DNA of 64,000 bases from Alviniconcha marisindica. Lineage: Eukaryota; Mollusca; Gastropoda; Provannidae. Within the stretch, counting starts at the first letter, position 1. Each line of letters opens with the position of its first letter. The DNA lies in assembly GCA_018857735.1 (NCBI GenBank), contig JABMCL010001026.1, positions 422,501 to 486,500 of the forward strand, written 5' to 3'. Position numbers and translations under genes: made by a program. The notes under the pieces were generated by a model. That model had not been told where the DNA came from. It saw only the letters and a list, made by a program, of their open reading frames with translations, and did not search any database. This document shows positions 49,091 to 60,600 of this stretch, one piece after another.

Positions 49091-51019
49091 TAATCTGTTT
49101 AATTCCCAAGTTCATGGACATCAGTTTGGGTGTCCTGGCTCCTCCACGTTGCCGAGGTGGGGTCAGCGGTCCTGGTCGTCCGAAGCAGATGGTCCCATCT
49201 GGCAGAACTGCACGCTCCTCCTTGGTGACGAACGACGCCTCTGCGTGGAACTGGACAGTGGGCCTGGCGTGCAGCAGGCACCTTCACCGGATTCGCTGGA
49301 GGGTGGCAGCTGGGGGCTCCAGTGTGTACACGCTTGGTGCATCCTGCAACTCCAGGTGGAGATCACTCCGCTGCAGAACGGGGCTCGCCGCTGTAATGTG
49401 CCAGAGTTCCCAGGCCGGTGGGGGGGCACGCGGGGGCCTCGGTGGGAAGAGCGAGGGGACTGCTGTCGTCGGGGACGTCGGCCGGTGCAGCGACCAAGCC
49501 ATTGCCACCAACACTGTCTGCCTGAGCCACTGGACTGTGAGCAGGGATCACGTCACGCACCAGAGGCTCCTCGTCCCAGTTGTACTGCTCTCAGTCTCCT
49601 CAGCCACCTCTGGGCTAGTCCCGCCGCGATCCATGCACAGGTGTTCCGCCAAGCGATCCGCCCTGTGCTTGGGGACCCCGGCTGAACAGGGAGGACACCG
49701 GACAATGGCTCCATGGACCCTCCGCCGGTGCCACTGAAGCTTATTCTTCCTGGCGAAATCGATCCCACAAACCTCGCAACGGTCGTAGCCGGGCATGTTC
49801 GAATTGTGCAATGAACCAGAACACACCCCTTTTTAACATTCTTCTGTTGGATGTGAAGACAGGGTGGGGTCCGTCCTCTAGCCTGCGGAAGACAAGGCGC
49901 AGGCATGCCTAGTTCCAGCATGCAGTCTGGACCTCGGCTACATGCTGCTGGTCCAGCCAATCCAGGCTGGAGGCTTTCTGGTCCTCCCACCACGCCGCGG
50001 TTCGGGTTTCAGTTTGTCTTCCTCTGGACCCCATCTGGGGGACATGACCTGCTCTGCATCCTCACTCCTGTCGTCCAATGGGTCCGTCTAGCACCCCTTC
50101 TCCATGGGGGAGGTGTTCGAGTCTCCATCCCCCACCCAGCCCTTCAATGGCTCTTCTGTGTGATAGCGCATCAGGTGGTCAACGTGGACCACCAGCGGGT
50201 CAGCCCTCGGCCCTGACTGGATTTTGTAGTTGACTTCGCCGGTCCTTCCTTCGCCGGCGTTCAGCTCGTCTCTGGTCAAGTTTGGGGGACGCAGCCGCAG
50301 GACCCAGTCTTCTTTCTCAAACTTCCTTTCGGTGGCTGTCTTGTCATAATTCCTTTTCTGCCGGGTGGCTGCCCTCTGCAAGCTGTCTGCCAAACTGGTA
50401 GGTCTCCATCCGTCGTGTGTGGAGGTGATGGAAGACCTCTCGCTGTACCCCTCTAGGCACAGCGATGCTGTGTTGCTGCACGGTGTGACTTCCACTGTCC
50501 AGCTTGTAGAGTAGTACTCCGTCCAACAGCTCAGTCCATTCCCATCGCTGCCACAGCTTCCGCAAGGTCTCGCTCCTCCCCTTGCAGTCCGACCAAGGAG
50601 GCTTCTCTCCCTGCCGCTTCCATTCGAGAAACGTCCGTAGATCTTCATCTTCTGCCTGCAGCGTCTTCACGTCCCCCTTGTTGGACTGCAACCAGCGACC
50701 GCTGTCTGCCACCTCAGCAGCCTTTCGGCCTCGCAGGACAGCATGGACATGCTTCACGGCCAGCGCTTCCCATTCTTCCTTCCGCTCGCAGTGTGAACAG
50801 CTTTCGGTCTGACACGGTCGTCGAGATGACCCGTCTGCGTTTGAGTGCTTCCTTCCCCGCTGGTGCTCAATCTCAAAGTGGTACATGCCAAAGATCTCTG
50901 TCCATCTGGCAACTTGAAACTCAGCAACCAGCGCAGGGTCCCATGGTCTGTCCGGATCTTGAAGTGACCACCATACAGGTAATGATGGCAGCGTTTGACA
51001 GCCTCTACAACAGCCACCA

Positions 51020-51150
51020 GCTCTTTGCGGGTCACGCCTCTGTGACAGCCAACTGCTCTTTGTGGGTCACGCCTCTACGACAGCCAACAGCTCTTTGCGG
51101 GTCACGCCTCTACAACAGCCAACAGCTCTTTGCGGGTCATGCAGTAACTG
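51020..51150 (-). repeat. 45-bp internal duplication in the gypsy RNase H region
   Basis: The segment encoding RKELLAVVEA is present three to four times in tandem (CAGCTCTTTGCGGGTCACGC on the plus strand). This cannot belong to a working RNase H. Confidence 0.85.
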
Positions 51151-51339
51151 CGCTCTGATTTGGTCAGACTGTGACGACAGCAGGTGATCACCTTTTCCTC
51201 CTGATCTTGAATCTGCGACAGGACAGCCCCAATCCCGGAACCACTGGCGTCAGTGTCAAAAATGAAAGCTACCCCATCCGGAAACGACAGGATGGGCACA
51301 GACGTGAGGGCGTACTTCAGCTGATCCACCGCCTGCTGA

Positions 51340-51515
51340 CTGCTCAGCCGCTTTGGCCTCTGTCAGCCGCTTTAGCTGCTTTGGCCTCTGTCAGCCGCTT
51401 TGGCCTCTGTCAGCCGCTTTAGCTGCTTTGGCCTCTGTCAGCCGCTTTGGCCTCTGTCAGCTGCTTTGGCCTCTGTCAGCCGCTTTGGCCTCTGTCAGCC
51501 GCTTTGCCCCTTTGT
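51340..51515. repeat. ~20-bp minisatellite at the gypsy fragment edge
   Basis: About nine units of CAGCCGCTTTGGCCTCTGT, derived from the element's own EAKRL-coding stretch. They mark the truncated right end of the fragment. Confidence 0.88.
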
Positions 51516-52575
51516 TTTCCAGTAACTTCTCTCCTATCTTTCATCGAACAATCTGTTCCTGTCTCTGATGATGCGGATGGAGACTGTGGATGTATACATG
51601 AGAAGAGTTCTGAAATGTACGTTTTACTTATGACAGAGTTTGACTGTCCTGAGATGACCCTGTGTGCATATATTATATTACCTGATATATTACAATACAT
51701 GCGAACATTTTCAATTCATACCTCACGATCACATGCATGTACACCATCCACAGCTGTCAAAATACATCCTGGCAGTAGTCAACCACCAATGAAACCACAT
51801 GTCAACCCATGCAACATCCCCAGACTCCTTCATTTCAGTTTATCCATAGACGCTACCTACACTGACCACAACCTACAGAACACCGCCGATCAACGGCTAG
51901 CTAATTCGTTATTCATTTGTTTTTCCTTATTATAATACCACTCAGCAAAGAACAGCAGCAAGTTTACTACGTCCTCAAACCAATAAATATTATAACCGTA
52001 TGTACTTACCCTGTGTGTGGAACACAGGGTTTTGATTACTTTTAAAAACTATTTGGGGGTGAAAAGACAAGCCTGCGGCCGGTTTACTAATTTATTTCCT
52101 GACCGCAAGCTGATAGTCCCTGACGTATAACATTTACCTCATAAAATTATGACGTCACGTCAGTGATGACGCGGCGTATTACGTTCTACTACTTACCTGT
52201 AATAAATATTCATGTTGACTCTATTCTACTCTTACTATAAATCTTTCTCTCTCATACCCACAAACACACACACACACACACACACACAATCTGTATATAT
52301 AATAATATACATACACAAAACAGCCAGACACAGAAAGAAGAAACATATTCTTTCTGGAATTTGCATGTGGCAAGTTTGCGACCTGAAGCATTGTTTTAAA
52401 GCTTCCTCCGCCATGATCGCCTCCCACTTTGATCCAGATTTCATTGGATGGGATTGCTCCACTGTGTCACGTCAGTTTTTGTTTTCCATGTACTGCCACA
52501 GCACTGATTTGACGAAGTCAGGGATGTTTCAGGACATGCTATTGGTGTTTCAGTCATGTCACCATTGGAGTTCCC
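51516..52575. other. Intergenic stretch without a recognised gene
   Basis: An open frame of about 130 codons (51,540-51,935, plus) follows the minisatellite; I recognise no family in it. A short CA run occurs at 52,265-52,289. A reverse-complement pair (CCCTGTGT...ACACAGGG) at 52,010-52,029 forms a small hairpin. Confidence 0.5.
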
Positions 52576-52735
52576 AGTAATCTCTTCTCACTTCTGACTG
52601 GTCCACAGAGTTAGACAGTAATCTCTTCTCACTTCTGACTGGTCCACAGAGTTAGACAGTAATCTCTTCTCACTTCTGACTGGTCCACAGAGTTAGACAG
52701 TAATCTCTTCTCACTTCTGACTGGTCCACATCAGA
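52575..52735. repeat. 41-bp minisatellite, four units
   Basis: Units of AGTAATCTCTTCTCACTTCT plus GACTGGTCCACAGAGTTAGAC, nearly identical. Confidence 0.92.
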
Positions 52736-52924
52736 TTTCCTTCTGAACACAACATGTAGCCGGAAATAATTTTTAACTTCTGGCGAGAGATAGGGGTGTT
52801 TTACAAAATATGAGGTGTGTTACGGAAATGTTTGTGTGAAGTGCTTTTAGAGTTGTTAAATTTTTTGTATGTGTAAAACATTTTACAATTATGTGATAAA
52901 TAACTGGAAGATAAACTGAAGTTT

Positions 52925-53575
52925 GTTTTTAGCCCTGATATAACCCTGTGTGGTTGATGGGCTGAAGGCACCAAGTAACTAACTGTGTCTGTGTTAGCCC
53001 TGATATGACCCTGGGTGGTTGATGGGTTCAAAGCACTGACTGTGTCTGTGTTAGCCCTGATATAAAACTATGTGGTTGACTGGGCCCAAAGCACCAACTA
53101 ACTAACTGTGTATGTGTCTGTGTTAGCCCTAATATAACCCTGTGTGGTTGACTGGGCCCAAAGCACCAACTAACTGTGTATGTGTCTGTGTTAGCCCTAA
53201 TATAACCCTATGTGGTTGACTGGGCCCAAAGCACCAACTAACTGTGTATGTGTCTGTGTTAGCCCTAATATAACCCTATGTGGTTGACTGGGCCCAAAGC
53301 ACCAACTAACTGTGTATGTGTCTGTGTTAGCCCTGATATAACCCTGTGTGGTTGACTGGGCCCAAAGCACCAACTAACTGTGTATGTGTCTGTGTTAGCC
53401 CTGATATAACCCTATGGCATGGACTGGGCCCAAAGCACCAACTAACTGTGTGTGTGTCTGTGTTAGCCCTGATATAACTCTGTGTGGTTGACTGGGCCCA
53501 GTGCACCAACTGTGTGTGTGTCTGTGTTAGCCCTGATATAACTCTTTCCAGCTGACTGGGTTCAAAGCACCAACC
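52925..53575. repeat. ~60-bp minisatellite, about ten units
   Basis: The units share TGTGTTAGCCCTGATATAAC and GGTTGACTGGGCCCAAAGCA. Unit length varies between about 54 and 70 bp. Confidence 0.9.
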
Positions 53576-53589
53576 AACCCTCAGAACAG

Positions 53590-54310
53590 TCCTTGTTGTT
53601 TTGTTTTTCACTCTCAGTGTCAGCTCTGCTGTTTTTCAGAAATGTCCTTTGTTTTCTGTGCTGGGTCCAGCTGAGACCACATCTGTTCTCATGGCTAGTG
53701 CCTTTGTTGGTGACATGGACAGGTTTTGTTGGTAGCCTGCCACACCCCTTGAGGCAGCAGGCCAACTCTTTCTGCAAGGTTACAGTCTGCTGTCAGAGTG
53801 GGAATCATTTCCTGAATTACAGCGAGCAGTTTGGGGGTTTGTGCCTGTGGGCGTTTGTCTGATTCTAGCTGCAGTTTGTACCTCTGTTCTTTTTGTACAG
53901 TGATTTAAGTGATTTCAGCTGGTCGCATAAAAAGCCAAACTTGCTGGTTTTGTCCACCGCATGGCTGTTCTAGACTGTGTCCTTGGCAATGGAGGCATCT
54001 AGCTCATGGCAGAGTATTTCTAGCAGATGAGGATGTTTCTGCGTCACACCTAGTGTAGTACGATGTGCAGATAGGGAGGACACGCACGTGACAGGCTGAT
54101 TCTGGACACAGGCTCAGAGTTGACGTTGTTGCAGAATTTAGCGTTTGATCAGTTACCCTTGCCGTGAGCCTGAAAACACTGGGAGTCTGCTTTGAGTGAA
54201 ATCAGCGTTCTTTCTTCAGATGGAATGCACTGTTGCGGTGGGTTCTGTGTTCTGTCTTTTGTAGTCCAACACCAGAGACACGGATGGACTCCTTGTGCTC
54301 CAGACAGTCC
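53590..54310. other. Unique intergenic stretch
   Basis: No recognised coding, RNA or repeat feature. Confidence 0.5.
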
Positions 54311-54314
54311 AGAC

Positions 54315-54625
54315 TTAATTACACAAGAAACTGTAATCACCACACAGGAATAGTCTTGAATGTTTATCTTACACAAGAAACTGTAGTCACCACACAGGAA
54401 TAGTCTTGAATGTTTATCTTACACAAGAAACTGTAGTCACCACACAGGAATAGTCTTGCATGTTTATCTTACACAAGAAACTGTAGTCACCACACAGGAG
54501 TAGTCTTGCATGTTTATCTTACACAAGAAACTGTAGTCACCACACAGGAGTAGTCTTGCATGTTTATCTTACACAAGAAACTGTAGTCACCACACAGGAA
54601 TAGTCTTGCGTGTTTATCTTACCAC
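54315..54625. repeat. ~50-bp minisatellite, six units
   Basis: Units of ACACAAGAAACTGTAGTCAC plus CACACAGGAATAGTCTTGCA and TGTTTATCTT. Confidence 0.92.
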
Positions 54626-57060
54626 ACCATGGACTGTAGTGGAAATGTCATCTCTAAAAACCTCACCAAACACTTTGCAGATTTACTGGACTGTCTTTCT
54701 CATTAAACAAGGAAATTATAATGTGTTGAGCTTGGAATTGGGGTGATTAACGTTTACTAACTGTAAACACAACCTGAAGCTGCATTCACCATGATCATCA
54801 CCAATTTTGATCCATAATTGTAAACACAACTTGAAGCTGCCTTCACCATGATCATCACCAATTTTGATCCATAATTCATCTTGTGGAATGGATCCATGTT
54901 GCCAGATCAGCAGATTCTGTTTAAGTCATCCAACAGATCCTCTACAAAGGATAGCAAATGTGTGACTTTTGCAGCAGGTGTACTGCAATTGGTTTCATTT
55001 GTCTTTTTGCTGCAGTCCTGCTCTACAAGGTCTGCATGTTTTATTTCAAAGTGGTCTTCAGTGGAAAGTCTTGTAGTCATGTTTTTTTTCTTCTTCACAT
55101 TGAAACTTTGAACTGGTGTAAAAGAATTTTGAATGTGTGATTTGTCCCCAGGTGACCCTATGCAGTTGACAGGACAATAAAATCCAGGACTAACCCCAAA
55201 ACATGTGTGACTGTGCATCATAAGAATGAATCAGTCTTACACAGTGACTTAAGAATGTGTCTTTTGATCTTGTGCTGGGTACATTTTGAACAGTGGTTCA
55301 TGAATTTTGATTTTGTACCTAGTTTCTTGAACTTCTTTCATAGTACTTCTGTCAGTTGTAAACGAAATGTAAACACTGAATTTGAAATAACAACACCTTA
55401 ACATTGTCGACTATTTTGACTTCATTGTCTTTGTTACTGACTGCGTTATGTCTAAAACTGATAGCCAGCTTTTCACCTGTGATTTGAGGATTCTTACATG
55501 TTTCACACTGATAGTGATACAAAAGAATTTTGACCTGTGTGCTTGACAGGATGTTAAAGTCCAAGAACTATCCAACTGTTTCATCCAGCCAGTATCACAC
55601 AAGAGATGCAGGGCAAGTTCTGGCAGACAAAGTGCTGTTCCCTTGTCTTGCACGAAGCATCGGGTTTGGGTGTTGAATGACTAAATGCAGGGCGAGTTCT
55701 CACAGACAGTACCGGTACCTTGCCTAGCAGAAAGCTTGGTTGAACGACTAAATACATGGCGAGGTCTTGCAAAGTATTGTCACCTTGTCTTGCAGAAAGC
55801 ATCAGTCTTCGGTCAGTTGAATGACTAGATGATTCCATAATGCACCTAAAGAACTTCCACACAACAATATGCATGTTTACGCCTAGTTTTTATTTTCATT
55901 TTTTCAGAATCCCCCATCTGCAAACTATCTGTTTACCGTTATCATGAAAATCCTAGACCTTGGCACTGGCCCTTTAATGTGGTGGAGACATAAAAAAATT
56001 AGAGCTCAGGGTGTGTGTGAAAGTCGTGGCGGCCATCCTGGGCTCCTTGTTCCCAACAGTCTTTATGGTCTCTGGACATAAAGCAACGCTGAACTTAACA
56101 TGAATACTCGTTCTTTGTGAAGGAAAGGAAAGAATACACTGCAGACATTTGAACCACTTTTTCTTCAGCAGAATTTCATCTACAAGGAGTGTGCCGTGAG
56201 AGCAGAGATTTTGCCATGCTGTACTGCGAACCAGCAGTATTCAGAAATTATATGGAAAGGAACAAATGAATGGTCATGTATTTTTAGTTTTTAAAAAAAA
56301 ATGGTAATCACCAGAATTAACATGGAGCTATAAAAAATGGCAGTGATTTTACAAGACTACACAGATGCAAAAGCATGCAGGCAAACACAACAAAAAACTT
56401 GACACATTAAATATCCATCCATTTATTTGATACGACAAAACAGAAATTAAAATATCACCTTTTTGACCATGCGGTTACCCAACACAGTCCAACTAAACCA
56501 CAATGGCTTATTCCACACTAATACAAACAATGTGACACATGAAATGATGTCAGGGTGTAGGAATTATACTCCTTTTTTTTCTCTCCCTTTTTTAATCCCA
56601 AAAAGAAAATGGCACCAACACCTCCACCAGTCAGGGCTTTTTGGTGCGTGCTTCCCAATCAGAAATAACATGGTATGCATAAATAAAAAAATCACCAAGA
56701 TATTGCAAATACATGTACCTACTTAAGGAATCAGTTTTGCCGACAATGGCTGCTATACCAAGCAGCTGTTGCAGAGATTAGACCTGCGTTTACAGGGCTG
56801 CGTGTAACTGCATAACAACTTAATGCGTTGTGACTTGGTCTGCATTTTGCCACTGTGACACTTGAAATGACCATTCACCTTCTTTTTTTCTCTCTCTCCA
56901 GATCCATAACATTTTTTACTGCCACAAAATAAATTTCTCTCATTTACGTTTTCCCATGAAGCAATGCAGTCATTATCTAAACACAAAACCTGAATAAAAA
57001 CAGGTTATAAAAACAAAACAAATGACATGAATTGGGCATGTATGCCATCTCAAAATAACG
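54626..57060. other. Intergenic sequence, mostly unique
   Basis: A roughly 55-bp segment (ACCATGATCATCACCAATTT) is duplicated at 54,760-54,875. A SINE-like tail fragment (TTTATGGTCTCTGGACATAA) lies at 56,060-56,085. No coding sequence is supported. The COPA 3' untranslated region may enter from the right. Confidence 0.5.
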
Positions 57061-57063
57061 GGT

Positions 57064-57069
57064 TTTATT
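57064..57069 (-). terminator. Possible polyadenylation signal of COPA
   Basis: The plus strand reads TTTATT here (AATAAA on the minus strand), about 565 bases past the COPA stop. No nearer canonical signal was found. Confidence 0.4.
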
Positions 57070-57633
57070 TTGGGGGGTGCACTCATTCCTTTAGCTGATC
57101 AGCTGACAATTGCCATGCCCAGTGAAATGGTATACTAAAAAAACAATCACATGGTGCTGTGAGCATGTCAGTACTGTCACTGTGTTGTTCTTTTGATCCT
57201 ATTTGTTTCAAGCTGTCAGCACATCTCACGCTACACAAGTAGTTTGTCAGACCTAAGAGTTTATAACATGAAGCAAGCATACATCAAATCAGTAGTTACA
57301 CCACTACCACCAGCAATACCCAAACGGAACACATTTCCTGGGAAAGTCAGTATTGTTCCACACCACCACAGCAACAAGACAGCAGTCTGTGGGTAACTTA
57401 TTTTCCTGCTGGTTTGTGTGTGAATGTGCGTGTTAGTACATCGATGGCTTTTCTTCCACAATGCACTGTTGTGTGCGACTGGAGAGAAACCTCAAGTGAC
57501 GAGGACAGAACTCTCACACATGCACCCCCAGGTCCCTCATTTGTTGGAGTCCACTGCTACGTGAAGTGTAACGCACAAACACGCAGTCCTGTGCAGGGTT
57601 GTCGGTTCAGCCACCGCACAGCAAAATCCCACT

Positions 57634-60600
57634 CTATCGGAACTGCAGAGGGCTGATGCGAAGTCCAATGCAGTCTTTGCCGATTTCTGTCACCTGAAGA
57701 GATAAAAATTTGAAAGCCTGATAACACATCATGTAAAATTAAAAAAATTGTCAACTACAGATGCACAATGCTATCAACAACCCTGTCTGTAACTGCAAGA
57801 ATTTTGAATAAAAATCTGTTGACTATGGGTGCACACTGCTACCAACAACCCTATCTCTAACTGCAAGAATTTTGAATCAGCAACTTCTGGTACACACAAA
57901 AATCACTCCCTGGTACACTTTGGGGGAGGGGGGGTTTGTGTACAGAGATCAGCGCCAGAACAACTGACCACAAGGGGTTTTTCGTATCCATTTTGTTTTG
58001 TCACTGCGCAATCAGCCCACCATCCCAGTGGTGGCCAGGCAGGAGTTGTGCTCACCTTTGTAATCCTGCACACCTCTCCCTTGTATTCCGGCAGGTAGCA
58101 TGCTCCACTGAGCGGACACTTCACCACGGGCTTGCCTCTGTGTCAACACACAGCATAGCCATTCACTCTTTGTAGACACACACAACAGTCATTCACTCTT
58201 TGTAGACATACACAACAGTCATTCACTCTTTGTAGACATGCACAACAGTCATTCTTTGTAGACATACACAAGTCATTCACTCTTTGTAGACATACACAAC
58301 AGTCATTCACTCTTTGTAGACACACACAACAGTCATTCACTCTTTGTAGACATACACAACAGTCATTCACTCTTTGTAGACACACACAACAGTCATTCAC
58401 TCTTTGTAGACGCACACAACAGTCATTCACTCTTTGTAGACACGCGCAACAGTCATTCATTTTTTGTAGACACATACAACAGTCATTCACTCTTTGTAGA
58501 CACACGCAACAGTCAGTCATTCTTTGTAGACACACATAACAGTCATTCACTCTTTGTACACACAGCATAGTCATTCACTCTTTGTTGACAGCATAGTCAT
58601 TCACTCCTTGTAGACAACACAGTCATTCACTCCTTGTAGACAACACAGTCATTTACTCTTTGTTGACACAGCAAAGTTATTCACTCTTTGTAGACAACAC
58701 AGTCATTCACTCTTTGTAGACACAGCATAGTCATTCACTCTTTGTAGACAACACAGTCATTCACTCTTTGTAGACACACACAGCATAGTCACTGACCCTT
58801 TGTACACACACACAATATGATCACGTCTTTTAATGAAGTACATGGATGTCGGGCTTCGCCGTCTCTACCCACTAATCAGCCAAGCAAGCAAGCAAGCCTA
58901 CCTGTAGATGGGGGTGTAGGAGGCGGCGCAAATGTCAAAGGGGTTGTGTTGGTCGTACTTCAGTTCATGTTCATCTGTTGGGTTCTTCTCGCAGGCCACA
59001 AGGATTTTCCGGGTCTGAAGCACACCAGTCATCAAAATGAAGTGAAAGACAACGGGGTCACACAGGGGGGTGGAGACAAGGGCATGAAAGCAGAGGAGAG
59101 TGGAGAACTCGAACTCAAAAACTTGTTTTACAAGGAGTGTAGTTTAGGTTCAGTCAAAAACCTAACAACTAGTCCTTGCTAAGCTACTGATGAGTAGATA
59201 TCAAGAGAGGAGGGGGAAGCGAGAGAAATGGGAACAAAATGGGGGGGGGGGGTTAGGAAAAAAAGAAGACGACGTGTTGCTTAGAACCACAACCATGAGC
59301 TTCTCACCAAGCTCTGGTTTACATCCTCCCTCCAACCACTGCCATAGCTGATTACGCCACAGTTCTCCAAACACTGTCAGCTAACGGACAGTTTTTCACC
59401 GGTACTCAAACGGCAGTAAGTTTGGAACAGACAAACTCTATCAGGCATTTCTTTTATAACCACCCACATTGCTTATGCCAGTACATCTAAAACCAAATTC
59501 ATTACACTCCACAAGGAACTCTCTTCTTCACCCGGGGCAGATGAGCCTCACGTTTACATGCGTGCTTGGATGCTATGTTGCTTTCACAGTCAAATCAGTA
59601 CCCAAACCTTTTGGTGGCCGCTAACAACGTCAGTGGATAGCTGCACAGAGATAAAGAGTGCCCTTTATTGTAACCAATTCTGGCAGAGTTTGGAGGAAGG
59701 TGCCACAAAGTGATGCTCGGAGTTTGGCTGCACATAAGATTCCGTCCACTCAACAGCAAGCTGAGCAAACCAACCTGCTGAGCAAACCAACCAACCTGCT
59801 GAGCAAACAAACAAACCTGCTGAGCAAACCAACCTGCTGCGCAAACAAACCAACTTGCTGAGCAAACCAACCTGCTGAGCAAACCAACCTGCTGAGCAAA
59901 CCAACCAACCTGCTGAGCAAACAAACCAAACTGCTGAGCAAACCAACCTGCTGAGCAAACCAACCTGCTGAGCAAACAAACAAACCTGCTGAGCAAACAA
60001 ACAAACCTGCTGAGCGACGTCGGGCTTGGGCCCCAGTTCCAGCAGGCGTCGAGCGAAGGAAGCAGCCGTCTTGAAGTTCTTCAGCTTGAAGAACAGGTTG
60101 AGGGCGGTGCGCAGCGTCAGGATGAGGTGGACTGGCTGCAGGTTGCAGTGCGTGAAGTACGCCGCCATCTGCAACAGGTACACGTTCAACACCGCCGTCA
60201 GGGAACTTCCAGCCTCCTTCCCCCCTGCCTTCTACTCTCCATACCATTCCCCATCTGCAATCTGTCGGTGTGCGCACCACACTAACGCATTTGTGGAATA
60301 AATTCAGTTTAGAGCCAAACCGATCTTGTGGGATGGACTTTAGGGTTTCGCATGGCAGGTGTTTTTCATGCCGCGCCAAAGACTAGAAACGACTGCGCTG
60401 TGCGCAGGTCTGAAACAGGGAAAGGAGTGTAGCTCACACAGGCTTATGAGCGGAAAGGAGACGGACATGTACCTCAGAGTCTTCAGGGCAACAGAGGGTA
60501 GGGTGTACTTTGCACAGTTTAGGATAAAAGAGAGCCGTATATCCCACACAGTCTTATGAGCAAGAAAGAGGTGCCTCGGTGACTTCAGAGCAAAACAAGA

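Larger units (their letters stand above)
49090..51515 (-). mobile_element. Ty3/gypsy-type retrotransposon remnant, internally deleted
   Basis: Minus-strand fragments, in order from the right: the end of reverse transcriptase (LKYALTSVPILSFPD), an RNase H domain (FDTDASGSGIGAVLSQ, TRKELLAVVEA, IRTDHGTLRWLL), a frameshift near 50,925, the connection region (HFEIEHQRGRKHSNADG), and the stretch leading to the integrase zinc-binding domain. The integrase core is missing; the frame jumps at about 50,350-50,430 to the integrase C-terminal region (RNYDKTATERKFEKEDWVL). A C2H2 finger (CEVCGIDF ... HRRRVH) lies at about 49,735-49,800. No LTR pair was found. It is a dead fragment with frameshifts and a large deletion. 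Confidence 0.85.

Noticed and set aside
51447..51935. A 162-codon plus-strand gene
   Set aside because: The first third is minisatellite, and the remainder shows no recognisable family or splice context.
48500..52200. LTR pair for the gypsy fragment
   Set aside because: I compared the flanks by eye and found no matching direct repeats; a computed self-alignment would be needed.
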